A stretch of DNA of 64,000 bases. It comes from Streptomyces sp. NBC_00683. GTDB taxonomy: Bacteria; Actinomycetota; Actinomycetes; Streptomycetales; Streptomycetaceae. Shown here one piece after another: positions 9,719 through 19,646 of the stretch (positions within the stretch are counted from its first letter, which is position 1; each line of letters starts with the position of its first letter). The stretch spans positions 2,728,001-2,792,000 of the forward strand of contig NZ_CP109013.1 in NCBI RefSeq assembly GCF_036226745.1. Reading direction: 5' to 3'. The notes beneath the pieces were generated by a model. It was given only the letters and a program-made list of their open reading frames with translations. It had not been told where the DNA came from and did no database searches. A program made the position numbers and the translations under genes.

Positions 9719-9904
9719 CTATGCGGCGTGCACGAACCTGTCGCTGCCGTTGCTCACCCGCCCTTCCGTGTCATCCGGTCCGGCACTGCGGACCGAGCGG
9801 CGGGCGGCCCGGCGTGCGAGCACGGCCTGGCGGACGGTCCGCTGTTCGTCCGCCTCGCGGATCAGATCGGCGGCGTTGATCCGGTGGAGCTCGTAGGCGT
9901 ACAT
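9719..9904 (-). CDS. 61-residue uncharacterised protein upstream of the LAL regulator
   Basis: Starts at ATG 9904 with AGGGAGAAG at good distance. Sequence begins MYAYELHRINAADLIREAD, then a basic helix (QAVLARRAARRSVRS) and a polar tail. Predicted mostly helical, no membrane segment, no signal peptide. Short Streptomyces proteins beginning with a similar (Y/T)YELxxxRxADLIREA pattern are common, but I know of no assigned function. It ends two bases before the LAL start, so the two form one transcription and translation unit. A perfect hairpin lies just upstream (9931-9961). Confidence 0.7.
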   Translation of the reverse strand: MYAYELHRINAADLIREADEQRTVRQAVLARRAARRSVRSAGPDDTEGRVSNGSDRFVHAA

Positions 9905-9930
9905 GGTCTTCTCCCTGGTTGCGACGGCCG

Positions 9931-9961
9931 GTTGGGGCACGGCTTCCTGCCGTGCCCCAAC
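9931..9961 (-). terminator. 13-bp perfect hairpin before the 61-residue gene
   Basis: GTTGGGGCACGGC, a 5-base loop, then the exact complement. It lies 116 bases past the stop of the membrane gene at 10077-10709 and 26 bases before the 61-residue ORF. It is either the terminator of the former or an attenuator in the leader of the latter. No T-run follows on the minus strand. Confidence 0.5.
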
Positions 9962-10016
9962 TGTGGTCTGCCAGGGGGTGCCGCCGCATCGGGCGAGTGC
10001 CGCATCCGAGCGCGGT

Positions 10017-10050
10017 CCGGTGCCTTAGTCCGGGGTGCCCGGTGCCTTAG
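10017..10050. repeat. 12-base direct repeat
   Basis: CCGGTGCCTTAG occurs at 10017-10028 and again at 10039-10050, a 22-base period, so both copies would lie on the same DNA face. Non-coding, between the membrane protein gene and the 61-residue gene. Possible regulator half-sites; no family assigned. Confidence 0.4.
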
Positions 10051-10076
10051 GCGCGACGGCCGGCTCCTCGGGGCTG

Positions 10077-10709
10077 TCAGCCTCCGGTCGCCGGCGCGCC
10101 CGCGCTCGGCAGGGAGACGAAGAGATCGAAGTACATGCCTACGGAGATGAGTACGCCCAGGACGCCGAGTGCGATGCCTGCCAGCGCGACAGCGCGGATC
10201 CAGCCCGGCTGCGGACGGTCGGAGGGTGCGCCGAAGGCGGGGCGCAGGAGGACGAAGGCGCCGACCAGCAGGGCGACGAGGGCGAAGAGCCCGTTGACGA
10301 GGGCCGTGGTGTGCCAGGCGTCGGCGTAGATCTCGGAGATCTGCTGGGCCGCGCTGCCGCCGCCGGAGGTCTTGATCTGGCCGATCAGGGTCTCGCGCTC
10401 GGCGGCGACCCGGCCGGTCCAGGCACCCGTGAGGGAGACGACGCCCAGTCCGGCGGCCACGACGGCCCCGGCTCCGCCACCGACCCCGGCGGACGCCGCG
10501 GCTTCCGCCTCGGTGTAGGGGTCGGGCTCCAGGTCGTCGTCGTCATCCGCGGCCGCGTGTCCTACGGCATCGTCGGGCGCGTGGTCGTCGGAGGCGCCGT
10601 CGGCGGGCTCCTTCTTCGTCAGGTCCGCCGCGGCGCTCTCGTCCGCTGCCGACGTCTCCTCGCGGTCGTCGTCGACGGCGGAGGTGGTCTTGGAGGGGGT
10701 GGTCTTCAT
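10077..10709 (-). CDS. Membrane protein with acidic N-terminus, function unknown
   Basis: 210 residues from ATG 10709. Residues 1-~85 are disordered and strongly acidic (runs such as DDDDDLEPDP). Then come three hydrophobic segments: AGAVVAAGLGVVSLTGAW (~100), ALVNGLFALVALLVGAFVLL (~155) and AVALAGIALGVLGVLISVGM (~185). Between the first and second is a soluble loop of ~45 residues. No enzyme motif. A longer frame extends upstream to 10826 but would overlap the preceding acetyltransferase gene and lacks a ribosome site. Confidence 0.75.
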   Translation of the reverse strand: MKTTPSKTTSAVDDDREETSAADESAAADLTKKEPADGASDDHAPDDAVGHAAADDDDDLEPDPYTEAEAAASAGVGGGAGAVVAAGLGVVSLTGAWTGRVAAERETLIGQIKTSGGGSAAQQISEIYADAWHTTALVNGLFALVALLVGAFVLLRPAFGAPSDRPQPGWIRAVALAGIALGVLGVLISVGMYFDLFVSLPSAGAPATGG

Positions 10710-10761
10710 GCGCCGCACGCTAGGGGGCCAGGATGAGAACCTTCTTAACGCGCGGCGCCGC

Positions 10762-11316
10762 TCACTTCCGCCCGGCACGCCATTCCGAGGCCAGTACCGA
10801 CCAGATCTCCTGGTCATGCCGCACACCCCGGTACAGATAGGCCTCGCGCAGCACGCCGTCGCGCGTCATGCCGAGCCGCTCGGCTGCCGCGACGCTGCGG
10901 GTGTTGGCGGCGGAGGCGACCCACTCGACCCGGTGCATGCCGCGCACGTCGACGGCCCAGTCGATCAGCTTGCGCGACGCCCGGTTCACCAGCCCCCGGC
11001 CCTCCCCCGCGGGCTCCAGCCAGCAGCCGATCTCGCAGCTCCCGGTCTCCGCCTCGAATATCCGGAACAGGACGCCCCCGACGAGCGTGCCGTCCAGCCA
11101 GATTCCGTAGAGCCGGCCGGTGTCGGCAGCCTGCTTGTCCGCGTACCTCTGGAGCAGGGCGCGCGCGGAGGAGAGGTCCGTCGCGGCTGCGGCGAACGGG
11201 ATCCAGGGGTCGACGAGGCCCCGCGCCCGGTCCATGTGGGCCAGGAACTCCTCCGCCTGCCAGGGCTCCAGCGGGCGCAGCTGCGCCCCGTCATCACCCA
11301 GGGACACCGCGAACAT
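10762..11316 (-). CDS. GNAT acetyltransferase, RimJ/RimL type
   Basis: 184 residues. The GNAT fold is visible: beta-strand YGIWLDGTLVGGVLFRIF, the acetyl-CoA loop region CEIGCWLEPAGEGRGLVNRASRKLIDWA (motif A, here with GEGRG), and the C-terminal VEWVASAANTRSVAAAERLGMTRDGVLREAY typical of RimJ/RimL N-terminal acetylases and related resistance enzymes. Target (ribosomal protein, peptide or small molecule) unknown. Start ATG 11316; the MMPL gene ends 18 bases upstream on the same strand, so the two are likely cotranscribed. Confidence 0.88.
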   Translation of the reverse strand: MFAVSLGDDGAQLRPLEPWQAEEFLAHMDRARGLVDPWIPFAAAATDLSSARALLQRYADKQAADTGRLYGIWLDGTLVGGVLFRIFEAETGSCEIGCWLEPAGEGRGLVNRASRKLIDWAVDVRGMHRVEWVASAANTRSVAAAERLGMTRDGVLREAYLYRGVRHDQEIWSVLASEWRAGRK

Positions 11317-11334
11317 AGGAACTTCTCCTCGGTC

Positions 11335-13554
11335 TCAGTGGACGCGCTGCGCGACGGCCCCGTCCTGGGCGTCGGCGCGCTCCCCCGGAATTTTCGCATG
11401 CGGCGCCGTCAGGTCCGGGGGCTCGATGCTTATGCGCGGGAGCAGTCGGTCGAGCCGGGCGGGCAGCCACCAGTTCGCGCCGCCGAGCATGTGCATCAGG
11501 GCGGGTACCAGCAGGGTGCGCAGGACGAAGGCGTCGAGTGCGACGGCGGCGGCCAGCGCGATGCCGAACATCGCGATGACGCGGTCTCCGCTGAGCACGA
11601 AGGCGAGGAAGACCGAGATCATGATCACCGCGGCGGAGTTGATCACCCGGCCCGTCTCGGCGAGGCCCACGCGGACCGATCTGCGGTTGTCCCCGGTCTC
11701 CAGCCACTCCTCGTACATGCGGCCGACCAGGAAGACCTGGTAGTCCATCGAGAGCCCGAAGAGCACGGACACCATGATCACCGGGAGGAAGGGTTCGATC
11801 GGGCCGGCGCTGCCGAGCCCCAGCAGTTCACTGCCCCAGCCCCACTGGAAGACCGCGACGACGACCCCGAAGGAGGAGGCGACGGCGGCCACGTTCATCA
11901 CGGCGGCCTTCAGCGGGACGGCCAGGGACCGGAAGGCCAGGAGCAGGAGCAGGCAGCCGAGTCCGATGACGACCCCGACGAAGAGCGGCAGCTTGCCGAT
12001 GATGATCTCGGCGAAGTCGTCGTAGCTGGCTGTCACACCGCCCACGTGGGCCTGGAGGGACGTGTTGTCCTGGATGGGCGGCAGCACGTCGTCACGCAGC
12101 CGGTCGACGAGTTCGCTGGTCCGCTGCGACTGGGGCGCGGACGCCGGGACGACGGTGACGAACGCCGTGTCGCCGCTGTTGTTGTACGTCACCGGGCTCA
12201 CGGAGGCGACGCCGTCGGTGGCCCGCAGGACACCGGGCAGGCCGTCCAGCGCGAGCCGGTCGTCGGCTCCGTCGAGGTGGGCCGCGATCGTCAGCGGCCC
12301 GTTGACGCCGGGGCCGAAGCCGTCGGCCAGCAGGTCGTACGCCTGCCGGGTGGTCGCCGTGGCCGGGTTGTTGCCCTGGTCGGAGGTGCCCAGGTGCAGC
12401 CCGAAGGCGGGCAGGGCGAGCACCGCCATGATCGCGGCGGCGACCAGTCCGAGCAGCTTGGGGTGCCGCTCGACGAACACGGACCAACGTGCGGCGAAGC
12501 CGGTGGTGCGTTCGGGCTGCGGTCCGTGCTCGGCGAGCTGCCTGCGTTCGCGCCGGCTCAGCGCCCGCATGCCGATGAAGGAGAGCAGTGCGGGCAGCAG
12601 GGTCACGGATGCGGCGACGGTCAGCACCACGGTGATGGAGGCGGCGATCGCGACACCGTTGAGGAAGCCGAGCCGCAGGACCAGCATGCCCAGCAGGGCG
12701 ACGCAGACGGTCGCTCCGGCGAAGACGACGGCCCGCCCCGTGGTCGCGACGGCGTTCTGCGCCGCTTCGGGCACGGACAGACCGCGCCGCAGGCCTCTGC
12801 GGTGCCGGGTGACGATGAACAGCGCGTAGTCGATGCCCACGCCGAGCCCGATCAGCATGCCCAGCATCGGTGCGAAGTCGGCGACGGTCATGACATGGCC
12901 GAGCAGCACGATCCCCGCGTACGCCGTGCCGACGGAGACGAGGGCGGTGGCGATGGGCAGCAGGCTGGCGGCGAGCGAGCCGAAGGCGAGGAAGAGCACG
13001 ACGGCGGCGACGACCACTCCGACGGCCTCGCTGAGGTGGATGCCCGGCGCTTCGGTCAGGGCGACGGCGCTGCCGCCGAGCTCGACCTGGAGCCCGTCGC
13101 TCTCGGCCGCCTTCGCGGTGTCGACGACGGCCTGGGCCTGTTCCCGCGGGATCTCGTCGGCCCGGTGGTCGAAGGTGATCGTGGCGTAGGCGGTGCGGCT
13201 GTCCGAGCTGATCTGTCCGTTGCCGTCGGCCCCGTAGGGTCCGGTGACGTCGCCCACCCCGGGCAGCGCGTCGATGGCCTGCAGCGTCCTGGTCATGGTC
13301 TGCTCGACGTCGGCGGCACGGACGGTGGGGCCCGTGGTGTGCCAGACGACGGTGTCGGTGTCGCCGCCGAGGTTCGTGAACCCCGCCTGGAGGAGTTCAC
13401 CCGCGCGGCCGGACTCGGTTCCCGGCACCTCGTAGTTGTTGGAGTACGCGGAGCCCGCGAAAACCGCTGCCCCTGCCGTGCCGCCGAGGGCGAGCAGCCA
13501 GAGGAGGACAGCGGCGAGGCGGTGCCTGAGGCACCAGCGTGCGATGGCGGCCAA
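11335..13554 (-). CDS. MMPL-family RND transporter
   Basis: 739 residues in two homologous halves, each with a large extracytoplasmic loop and a cluster of membrane helices. The diagnostic MMPL sequences are present: GLGVGIDYALFIVTRHR in half one and FGLSMDYQVFLVGRMYEEW in half two. Family members export lipids, siderophores or drugs using the proton gradient. No partner lipid-synthesis gene is adjacent, so the substrate is open. A ~215-base gap upstream (13555-13771) holds its promoter and the gatB terminator. Confidence 0.93.
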   Translation of the reverse strand: MAAIARWCLRHRLAAVLLWLLALGGTAGAAVFAGSAYSNNYEVPGTESGRAGELLQAGFTNLGGDTDTVVWHTTGPTVRAADVEQTMTRTLQAIDALPGVGDVTGPYGADGNGQISSDSRTAYATITFDHRADEIPREQAQAVVDTAKAAESDGLQVELGGSAVALTEAPGIHLSEAVGVVVAAVVLFLAFGSLAASLLPIATALVSVGTAYAGIVLLGHVMTVADFAPMLGMLIGLGVGIDYALFIVTRHRRGLRRGLSVPEAAQNAVATTGRAVVFAGATVCVALLGMLVLRLGFLNGVAIAASITVVLTVAASVTLLPALLSFIGMRALSRRERRQLAEHGPQPERTTGFAARWSVFVERHPKLLGLVAAAIMAVLALPAFGLHLGTSDQGNNPATATTRQAYDLLADGFGPGVNGPLTIAAHLDGADDRLALDGLPGVLRATDGVASVSPVTYNNSGDTAFVTVVPASAPQSQRTSELVDRLRDDVLPPIQDNTSLQAHVGGVTASYDDFAEIIIGKLPLFVGVVIGLGCLLLLLAFRSLAVPLKAAVMNVAAVASSFGVVVAVFQWGWGSELLGLGSAGPIEPFLPVIMVSVLFGLSMDYQVFLVGRMYEEWLETGDNRRSVRVGLAETGRVINSAAVIMISVFLAFVLSGDRVIAMFGIALAAAVALDAFVLRTLLVPALMHMLGGANWWLPARLDRLLPRISIEPPDLTAPHAKIPGERADAQDGAVAQRVH

Positions 13555-13706
13555 CGGACGTGCTCCCTGCGGGTTCGTGGACCGTCGACGGGAATAAGGG
13601 GAACATCCCGAAAAAGTCGCATGACCTGAGAACCGTCACTCTCTCAGGCATTAGTGATCAATTGTCCTGTTCATGGCGATGGTCACAGACCTCCCGCACC
13701 ACACGA

Positions 13707-13744
13707 AAGGGCGGTGCCCCCGGTTGTCCGGGTGCACCGCCCTT
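13707..13744 (-). terminator. gatB terminator hairpin
   Basis: AAGGGCGGTGC, one mismatch, CCCGG, loop TTGT, then the complementary CCGGG and GCACCGCCCTT. Lies 28 bases past the gatB stop, with no strong T-run, as usual in Streptomyces. Confidence 0.75.
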
Positions 13745-13771
13745 CGCTCACACGGTCCTACGGAAAAGGCC

Positions 13772-15280
13772 TCAGCCCTCGACGCCGAGCTTCTCCAGGA
13801 TCAGCTCACGTACCCGCGCCGCGTCGGCCTGACCGCGGGTGGCCTTCATGACCGCGCCGACCAGGGCGCCCGCCGCGGCGACCTTGCCGCCACGGATCTT
13901 GTCGGCGATCGCGGCGTTGGCAGCGATGGCCTCGTCGACGGCCGTGCCCAGCGCGCCCTCGTCGGAGACGACCTTCAGGCCGCGCTTCTCGACGACGGTG
14001 TCCGGGTCGCCCTCGCCCGCGAGGACACCCTCGAGGACCTGGCGCGCCAGCTTGTCGTTGAGGTCGCCCGAGGTGACGAGCTCGGCGACCCTGGCGACCT
14101 GCACGGGGGTGACGCCCAGCTCGTCGAGGCCGCGGCCGGTCTCGTTGGCGTTACGGGCGAGCTCGCCCATCCACCACTTGCGGGCCTGGTCCGCCGGGGC
14201 GCCCGCCTCCGTCGTGGCCACGATCAGGTCGACCGCGCCCGCGTTGAGGATGGACTGCATGTCGTGCTCGGAGACGCCCCACTCCTCCTTGAGCCGCGCG
14301 CGGCGCAGCCGCGGCAGCTCGGGGAGGCCCTTGCGGAGCTCCTCGACCCATTCACGGGCCGGGGCGACGGGCACGAGGTCCGGCTCCGGGAAGTACCGGT
14401 AGTCCTCGGCGTTGTCCTTGATGCGGCCGGCCGTGGTGGAGCCGTCCTCCTCGTGGAAGTGCCGGGTCTCCTGCACGATCTTCCCGCCGGAGTTCAGCAC
14501 CGCGGCGTGGCGCTGGATCTCGAAGCGGGCGGCACGCTCGACGGAACGCAGCGAGTTCACGTTCTTCGTCTCGGAGCGCGTACCGAACTCCTCCCGGCCG
14601 TGGGGCCGCAGCGACAGGTTCACGTCGCAGCGCATCTGCCCCATTTCCATCCGGGCCTCCGACACACCGAGCGCCTTGATGAGCTCGCGGAGCTCGGCGA
14701 CGTACGCCTTGGCGACCTCGGGAGCGCGCGCGCCCGCACCCTCGATCGGCTTGGTGACGATCTCGATGAGCGGGATGCCCGCGCGGTTGTAGTCGAGCAG
14801 GGAGTGGGACGCGCCGTGGATACGGCCGGTGGCACCGCCGACGTGCGTCGACTTGCCGGTGTCCTCCTCCATGTGGGCGCGCTCGATCTGCACGCGGAAG
14901 ATCTCGCCGTCCTCCAGCTGGACGTCCAGATAGCCGTTGAAGGCGATCGGCTCGTCGTACTGGGAGGTCTGGAAGTTCTTCGGCATGTCCGGATAGAAGT
15001 AGTTCTTCCGGGCGAAGCGGCACCACTCGGCGATCTCGCAGTTCAGCGCGAGACCGATCTTGATCGCGGACTCGACGCCGATCTCGTTGACGACCGGCAG
15101 CGCGCCGGGCAGCCCGAGGCAGACCGGGCAGGTCTGCGAGTTGGCGTCCTGCTTGAGCTCCGTGGAGCAGCCGCAGAACATCTTGGTCTTGGTGCCGAGC
15201 TCGACATGGACTTCGAGGCCCATGACGGGGTCGTACGTCGCGAGGGCGTCCTCGTACGACTCCAGGTCAATGACAGTCAC
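13772..15280 (-). CDS. gatB: Aspartyl/glutamyl-tRNA amidotransferase subunit B
   Basis: 502 residues from GTG 15280. GatB binds misacylated Glu-tRNA(Gln) or Asp-tRNA(Asn), activates the side-chain carboxylate with ATP and receives ammonia from GatA. Visible features: [21 protein letters not shown], the zinc cysteines (CGC ... CPVCLG), the [11 protein letters not shown] block, [10 protein letters not shown], and the C-terminal YqeY/tail domain (from ~residue 400) used for tRNA recognition. Last gene of the gatC-gatA-small membrane protein-gatB unit. Confidence 0.97.
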   Translation of the reverse strand: MTVIDLESYEDALATYDPVMGLEVHVELGTKTKMFCGCSTELKQDANSQTCPVCLGLPGALPVVNEIGVESAIKIGLALNCEIAEWCRFARKNYFYPDMPKNFQTSQYDEPIAFNGYLDVQLEDGEIFRVQIERAHMEEDTGKSTHVGGATGRIHGASHSLLDYNRAGIPLIEIVTKPIEGAGARAPEVAKAYVAELRELIKALGVSEARMEMGQMRCDVNLSLRPHGREEFGTRSETKNVNSLRSVERAARFEIQRHAAVLNSGGKIVQETRHFHEEDGSTTAGRIKDNAEDYRYFPEPDLVPVAPAREWVEELRKGLPELPRLRRARLKEEWGVSEHDMQSILNAGAVDLIVATTEAGAPADQARKWWMGELARNANETGRGLDELGVTPVQVARVAELVTSGDLNDKLARQVLEGVLAGEGDPDTVVEKRGLKVVSDEGALGTAVDEAIAANAAIADKIRGGKVAAAGALVGAVMKATRGQADAARVRELILEKLGVEG

Positions 15281-15296
15281 GGTGAAACTTTCCCTC

Positions 15297-15539
15297 TCAG
15301 CCCAGCAGGACGTCGTCGTCGCCGAGGCGCTTCAGTTCGCGATAGAGGATCGCGAGGCCGGTGACGATGGCCGCGGCGGAAACCGCGGCGTCGATCAGCC
15401 GCAGCACGTCGTTGTCGTTGCGCGCGAGCTTCGCCTGCTTGGCGACGCTGATCGCACCGAACGCGGTGCTGCCGAGCGATACGTACAGCCCGGTCTTCGA
15501 CTTCTTGAAGTTCTTGGCCTTCTTTGCCATGGCACTCAC
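15297..15539 (-). CDS. Small membrane protein between gatA and gatB
   Basis: 80 residues from GTG 15539, which overlaps the gatA stop, or 77 from ATG 15530 ([14 protein letters not shown]). N-terminus very basic; one or two hydrophobic stretches ([15 protein letters not shown] and [15 protein letters not shown]) followed by a short charged tail. No recognised domain. The overlap with gatA and the 16-base gap to gatB indicate cotranscription with the amidotransferase, but nothing in the sequence ties it to tRNA. Confidence 0.72.
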   Translation of the reverse strand: MSAMAKKAKNFKKSKTGLYVSLGSTAFGAISVAKQAKLARNDNDVLRLIDAAVSAAAIVTGLAILYRELKRLGDDDVLLG

Positions 15540-17038
15540 AGCGACGGAGCCTCCTCAAGCAGCGGGTGTCCCCACTGTTCCACGAAGGCGGCCTCGACGG
15601 CGGCTCCGACCTTGTACAGCCGGTCGTCCTTCATGGCGGGGGCGATGATCTGCAGTCCGACCGGCAGGCCGTCCTCCGGGGCCAGGCCGCAGGGCAGCGA
15701 CATGGCGGAGTTGCCGGCGAGGTTGGTCGGGATGGTGCACAGGTCCGCGAGGTACATCGCCATCGGGTCGTCGGCGCGCTCGCCGATCGGGAAGGCGGTG
15801 GTGGGCGTCGTCGGCGAGACGATGACGTCCACCTGCTCGAACGCCTTCTCGAAGTCCTGCGTGATGAGGGTGCGGACCTTCTGTGCCGAGCCGTAGTACG
15901 CGTCGTAGTAGCCGGAGCTGAGCGCGTACGTACCGAGGATGACGCGGCGCTTGACCTCGTCGCCGAAGCCGGCCTCACGGGTGAGGGCGGTGACGTCCTC
16001 CGCGGAGCGCGTGCCGTCGTCGCCGACCCGCAGGCCGTAACGCATGGCGTCGAAGCGGGCCAGGTTCGAGGAGCACTCGGACGGCGCGATCAGGTAGTAC
16101 GCCGACAGGGCCAGGTCGAAGGACGGGCAGTCCAGCTCGACGATCGTGGCGCCGAGCGACTTCAGCAGCTCGACCGACTCGTTGAAGCGCTGGACGACGC
16201 CTGCCTGGTAGCCCTCGCCGGCGAACTGCTTGACGACTCCGACGCGCATGCCCTGTACGGAGCCGTTGCGCGCGGCCTCGACGACCGGCGGGACCGGGGC
16301 GTCGATGGACGTCGAGTCGAGCGGGTCGTGGCCGGCGATGGCCTCGTGCAGGAGCGCCGCGTCCAGGACCGTACGGGCGCAGGGCCCGCCCTGGTCGAGG
16401 GACGAGGAGAAGGCGACCATGCCGTAGCGGGAGACGCCGCCGTAGGTGGGCTTGACGCCGACGGTGCCGGTGACGGCCGCGGGCTGGCGGATGGAGCCGC
16501 CGGTGTCCGTGCCGATGGCGAGCGGGGCCTCGAAGGAGGCGAGCGCGGCCGAGGAGCCGCCGCCGGAGCCGCCCGGGATGCGGGTGAGGTCCCACGGGTT
16601 GCCGGTCGGGCCGTAGGCGCTGTTCTCGGTGGAGGACCCCATGGCGAACTCGTCCATGTTGGTCTTGCCGAGGATGACGACGTCGGCGGCCTTCAGCCGC
16701 TTGGTGACGGTCGCGTCGTACGGCGGGACCCAGCCCTCGAGGATCTTCGAGCCGACGGTGGTCGGCATGTCCTGCGTGGTGAAGATGTCCTTGAGCGCGA
16801 GCGGGACGCCGGCCAGCGGGCCGAGCTTCTCGCCCGCCTCGCGCTTGGCGTCGACGGCGCGGGCCTGCGCGAGCGCGCCCTCGCGGTCGATGTGCAGGAA
16901 GGCGTGGACCTTCTCGTCGATGGCGTCGATCCGGGCCAGGTGGGCCTCGGTGACCTCGACGGCCGTCAGCTCGCCGGAGGCGATCTTCGCGGCGATCTCC
17001 GCCGCGGTGAGCTTGATGATGGTGCTGATGTCCGTCAT
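15536..17038 (-). CDS. gatA: Aspartyl/glutamyl-tRNA amidotransferase subunit A
   Basis: 500 residues. Amidase-signature enzyme that hydrolyses glutamine and channels ammonia to GatB. The Ser-cisSer-Lys triad region is clear: [11 protein letters not shown] (Lys), the glycine/serine loop [13 protein letters not shown] and [13 protein letters not shown]. Also [28 protein letters not shown], the usual GatA block. Starts six bases after the gatC stop. Confidence 0.97.
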   Translation of the reverse strand: MTDISTIIKLTAAEIAAKIASGELTAVEVTEAHLARIDAIDEKVHAFLHIDREGALAQARAVDAKREAGEKLGPLAGVPLALKDIFTTQDMPTTVGSKILEGWVPPYDATVTKRLKAADVVILGKTNMDEFAMGSSTENSAYGPTGNPWDLTRIPGGSGGGSSAALASFEAPLAIGTDTGGSIRQPAAVTGTVGVKPTYGGVSRYGMVAFSSSLDQGGPCARTVLDAALLHEAIAGHDPLDSTSIDAPVPPVVEAARNGSVQGMRVGVVKQFAGEGYQAGVVQRFNESVELLKSLGATIVELDCPSFDLALSAYYLIAPSECSSNLARFDAMRYGLRVGDDGTRSAEDVTALTREAGFGDEVKRRVILGTYALSSGYYDAYYGSAQKVRTLITQDFEKAFEQVDVIVSPTTPTTAFPIGERADDPMAMYLADLCTIPTNLAGNSAMSLPCGLAPEDGLPVGLQIIAPAMKDDRLYKVGAAVEAAFVEQWGHPLLEEAPSL

Positions 17039-17043
17039 GGCTG

Positions 17044-17340
17044 TTAGTCCTCCCCCAGGATCTGCGGCACCTTGAAACGCTGCTGCTCCTGGGCAGGGGC
17101 GCCGGAGAGCGCCTGCGCGGGGGTGAGCGACGGACGGACCTCGTCCGCGCGCATGACGTTCGTCAGCGGCAGCGGGTGGGAGGTCGGCGGTACGTCTTGG
17201 TCGGCGACCTCGGAGACGCGGGCGACCGCGCCGATGATGTCGTCGAGCTGACCGGCGAAGTGCTCGAGCTCTTCGCCCTTCAGCTCCAGACGCGCCAGCC
17301 GTGCGAGGTGGGCGACCTCCTCGCGCGTGATGCCAGGCAT
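17044..17340 (-). CDS. gatC: Aspartyl/glutamyl-tRNA amidotransferase subunit C
   Basis: 98 residues, [20 protein letters not shown]..., the standard GatC pattern that wraps around and stabilises GatA-GatB. Ends [11 protein letters not shown], the conserved tail. An open frame overlapping it runs back to 19413 but is only the antisense-phase shadow of rmdB. First gene of the gat unit; its promoter must lie in the 152 bases between it and rmdB. Confidence 0.95.
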   Translation of the reverse strand: MPGITREEVAHLARLARLELKGEELEHFAGQLDDIIGAVARVSEVADQDVPPTSHPLPLTNVMRADEVRPSLTPAQALSGAPAQEQQRFKVPQILGED

Positions 17341-17492
17341 GCAGCGATCCTCAGGGTTCGGTGTGTGGTTTTGGCCCAATCCTATGGGGTCGCCCGCCAC
17401 TGCCCCGCAATCGCGCCCGGGGCGCAGCGAGCCCGTCCGGCGATTGAGGACAAAACGCCCGCCGGGCGGTCCCGGCGTCCCTGCCCCGTCCT

Positions 17493-19646
17493 TCAGGCCG
17501 TCGCCGGACCGGGGTTCAGCGCGCGTCCCGCGGGCCTGGGCTCCAGCTCCGGCGTCACCGCCGCGGCGGCGGCAGCGGCCGCGGCCTCCAGCTCCGCCGG
17601 CCGCCGCCAGCCGTGCTCGCCGCGCGCCCGCAGCCAGGCAGTCGTCTCCTGCGGCGGCATGGCGGCCGCGACGAGCCACCCCTGCACCGCGTCGCAGTGC
17701 AGGTCCCGCAGCCGCTCCCAGGTCTCGTCGTCCTCGACGCCCTCGGCGACGACCACCAGACCGAGCGAGTGGGCCAGGTCGATGGTGCAGCGGACGATCT
17801 CCGCGTCCTCGTTGTCGATGGCGAGGCGGGCGACGAACGACCGGTCGATCTTGAGTTCGCTGACCGGCAGCTTGCGCAGGTGGACCAGCGAGGAGTAGCC
17901 GGTACCGAAGTCGTCCAGGGACATCTTCACTCCGTGCCCGGTCAGCCCGGCCAGGGTGTCGGCGGCCCGCTGCGGATCCTCCAGCAGGACGTGCTCCGTT
18001 ATCTCCAGCTGGAGCGCTCCGGCCGGGACGCCGTGCCGGGCGAGCCGGGCCGCGACGCTTCCCGCGAAGCCCGGGGTGTGGACATCGCGCGGCGAGACGT
18101 TGACCGCGACGGGGACGAACAGCCCCTGTGCACGCCACCGGGCCACCTGGGCCAGCGCGGTCTCCAGCACGTACTCGGTGAGGTGCGGCATCAGGCCGGA
18201 CGACTCCGCGATCGCGATGAACTCGTCCGGGGGGACCCTCCCGCGCTCGGGATGCACCCAGCGCACGAGGGCTTCGAGCCCGGCGACCTGGCCGTCGAAC
18301 CTGACCTTCGGCTGGTAGTGGAGCTCCACCTCCTGGGCGTCGAGCGCGCGCCGCAGATCGCCCAGCAGCCCGAGCCGGTCCGGGGTGTTGCTGTCCCGCT
18401 TGGACTCGTACACCTCCACGCCCGTACGGTCCCGCTTGGCCTGGTACATGGCCACGTCCGCCCGCCTGAGCAGCCCTTCGGCGTCCAGTGCGTGGTCGGG
18501 GTGGACGGCGACCCCGGCGCTCGCCTCGAGAACCAGGGTGAGCCCGTCCAGGTCGAGGGGCGAGGAGAGCTCGGCGACCAGGTGGCGGGCGACGCGCTGG
18601 GCGCTGGTGATGGAGTCCGCGGTCGGCAGCAGTACGGCGAACTCGTCGCCGCCCAGCCGTGCGGCCTCCGCACCGCGCGGCAGGGCGAGCCGCAGCCGGT
18701 CCGCTATCTGGAGCAGCAGCCGGTCCCCCGCCAGGTGCCCGAGGGTGTCGTTCACGGCGCGGAAGCGGTCGAGGTCGATGAGGACGAGGGCCGACCTGGA
18801 GCCGGTGCTCCCGGCCTCCTCCAGCGCCGTCCATGTCCTCTCCAGCAGCCACTGGCGGTTGGGCAGACCGGTCAGCGGGTCCCTCAGCTGCTCCTCGGCG
18901 CGGGCGCGGGCGATCCAGAGGGTGGAGTCGAGGGCGATCAGCGGGACCGCGAAGAGCGGCAGCAGCACGGGCATGGCCGACGCGACGACGCAGATCAGCG
19001 GGGCGATGCCGAGCAGGGCGACCGCGACGAGTCCCTGGCGCAGGAGCGCGGTGCGGGCGATCGTCGGCAGCCCGCCGCCCTGGGACGCCCGTGCGTACCA
19101 CAGCAGGACGCGGGTGACGAGCAGATACGTGGAGGCCGCGAGCAGCACTTCCGGGACGGCGTCGATGCCCCAGTCGAGTGGCCGCCAGGGGCTGGCGACC
19201 GTCGGCACCTCCCCGAAGGCGGACAGGACGAGCGCCGCGGCCCCTATGCCGAGGATGTCCACGGCGCCGTGCAACAGCCCCTGCCACCAGCGGTGGCGAC
19301 GGGCGGTGCCGACGAGCACCACGACGACCAGGCTGACCAGACCGGCGGGCACCCAGCCGTAGAGCAGCAGCACGGCGAGTGTGAGGGCGGCGCCGGAACC
19401 GGTGCCGCCCCACCAGCGGTCGCGCCCGAGGGCGACCAGATGGCCGACGATGATGCCGGTGAGCAGCGCGAGCGACCAGCCCACCGCGCCGTCCGGGAAG
19501 AGTGCCTCGCCGTCGCGGACCGTCCGGTAGAACCCGGTTGCCAGCTGAATCGTGGCAACCCCCACGACGACAGCTCCCACTTTTGACGTGAGGCCGACGA
19601 AACCCTGCAGCCGCGACACCGTCGCGGCGCTCTCGGTCGGTTTCAT
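17493..19646 (-). CDS. rmdB: Membrane GGDEF-EAL c-di-GMP phosphodiesterase RmdB
   Basis: 717 residues from ATG 19646 (GAGAGGGACGGA just upstream; a frame extension to 19709 lacks support). Several membrane helices to ~residue 245, GGDEF domain with [10 protein letters not shown] (332-336) but no clean RxxD inhibitory site, and an intact EAL domain: GLEAL (458-460), [29 protein letters not shown] and VAEGVED. The complete EAL residues predict hydrolysis of c-di-GMP. The neighbouring ligA matches the position of S. coelicolor rmdB, a phosphodiesterase that affects development (literature, from memory). C-terminus is an alanine-rich tail. Confidence 0.88.
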   Translation of the reverse strand: MKPTESAATVSRLQGFVGLTSKVGAVVVGVATIQLATGFYRTVRDGEALFPDGAVGWSLALLTGIIVGHLVALGRDRWWGGTGSGAALTLAVLLLYGWVPAGLVSLVVVVLVGTARRHRWWQGLLHGAVDILGIGAAALVLSAFGEVPTVASPWRPLDWGIDAVPEVLLAASTYLLVTRVLLWYARASQGGGLPTIARTALLRQGLVAVALLGIAPLICVVASAMPVLLPLFAVPLIALDSTLWIARARAEEQLRDPLTGLPNRQWLLERTWTALEEAGSTGSRSALVLIDLDRFRAVNDTLGHLAGDRLLLQIADRLRLALPRGAEAARLGGDEFAVLLPTADSITSAQRVARHLVAELSSPLDLDGLTLVLEASAGVAVHPDHALDAEGLLRRADVAMYQAKRDRTGVEVYESKRDSNTPDRLGLLGDLRRALDAQEVELHYQPKVRFDGQVAGLEALVRWVHPERGRVPPDEFIAIAESSGLMPHLTEYVLETALAQVARWRAQGLFVPVAVNVSPRDVHTPGFAGSVAARLARHGVPAGALQLEITEHVLLEDPQRAADTLAGLTGHGVKMSLDDFGTGYSSLVHLRKLPVSELKIDRSFVARLAIDNEDAEIVRCTIDLAHSLGLVVVAEGVEDDETWERLRDLHCDAVQGWLVAAAMPPQETTAWLRARGEHGWRRPAELEAAAAAAAAAVTPELEPRPAGRALNPGPATA

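Noticed and set aside
7689..9896. 735-residue plus-strand open frame
   Set aside because: Antisense to the LAL regulator, composition typical of shadow frames (Gly/Gln/Val-rich, no motif).
10684..13629. 981-residue plus-strand open frame
   Set aside because: Antisense across the acetyltransferase and the MMPL gene, both of which have clear family motifs.
17044..19413. 789-residue minus-strand frame ending as GatC
   Set aside because: Only the last 98 residues are GatC; the rest is rmdB read out of frame. Not a fusion.
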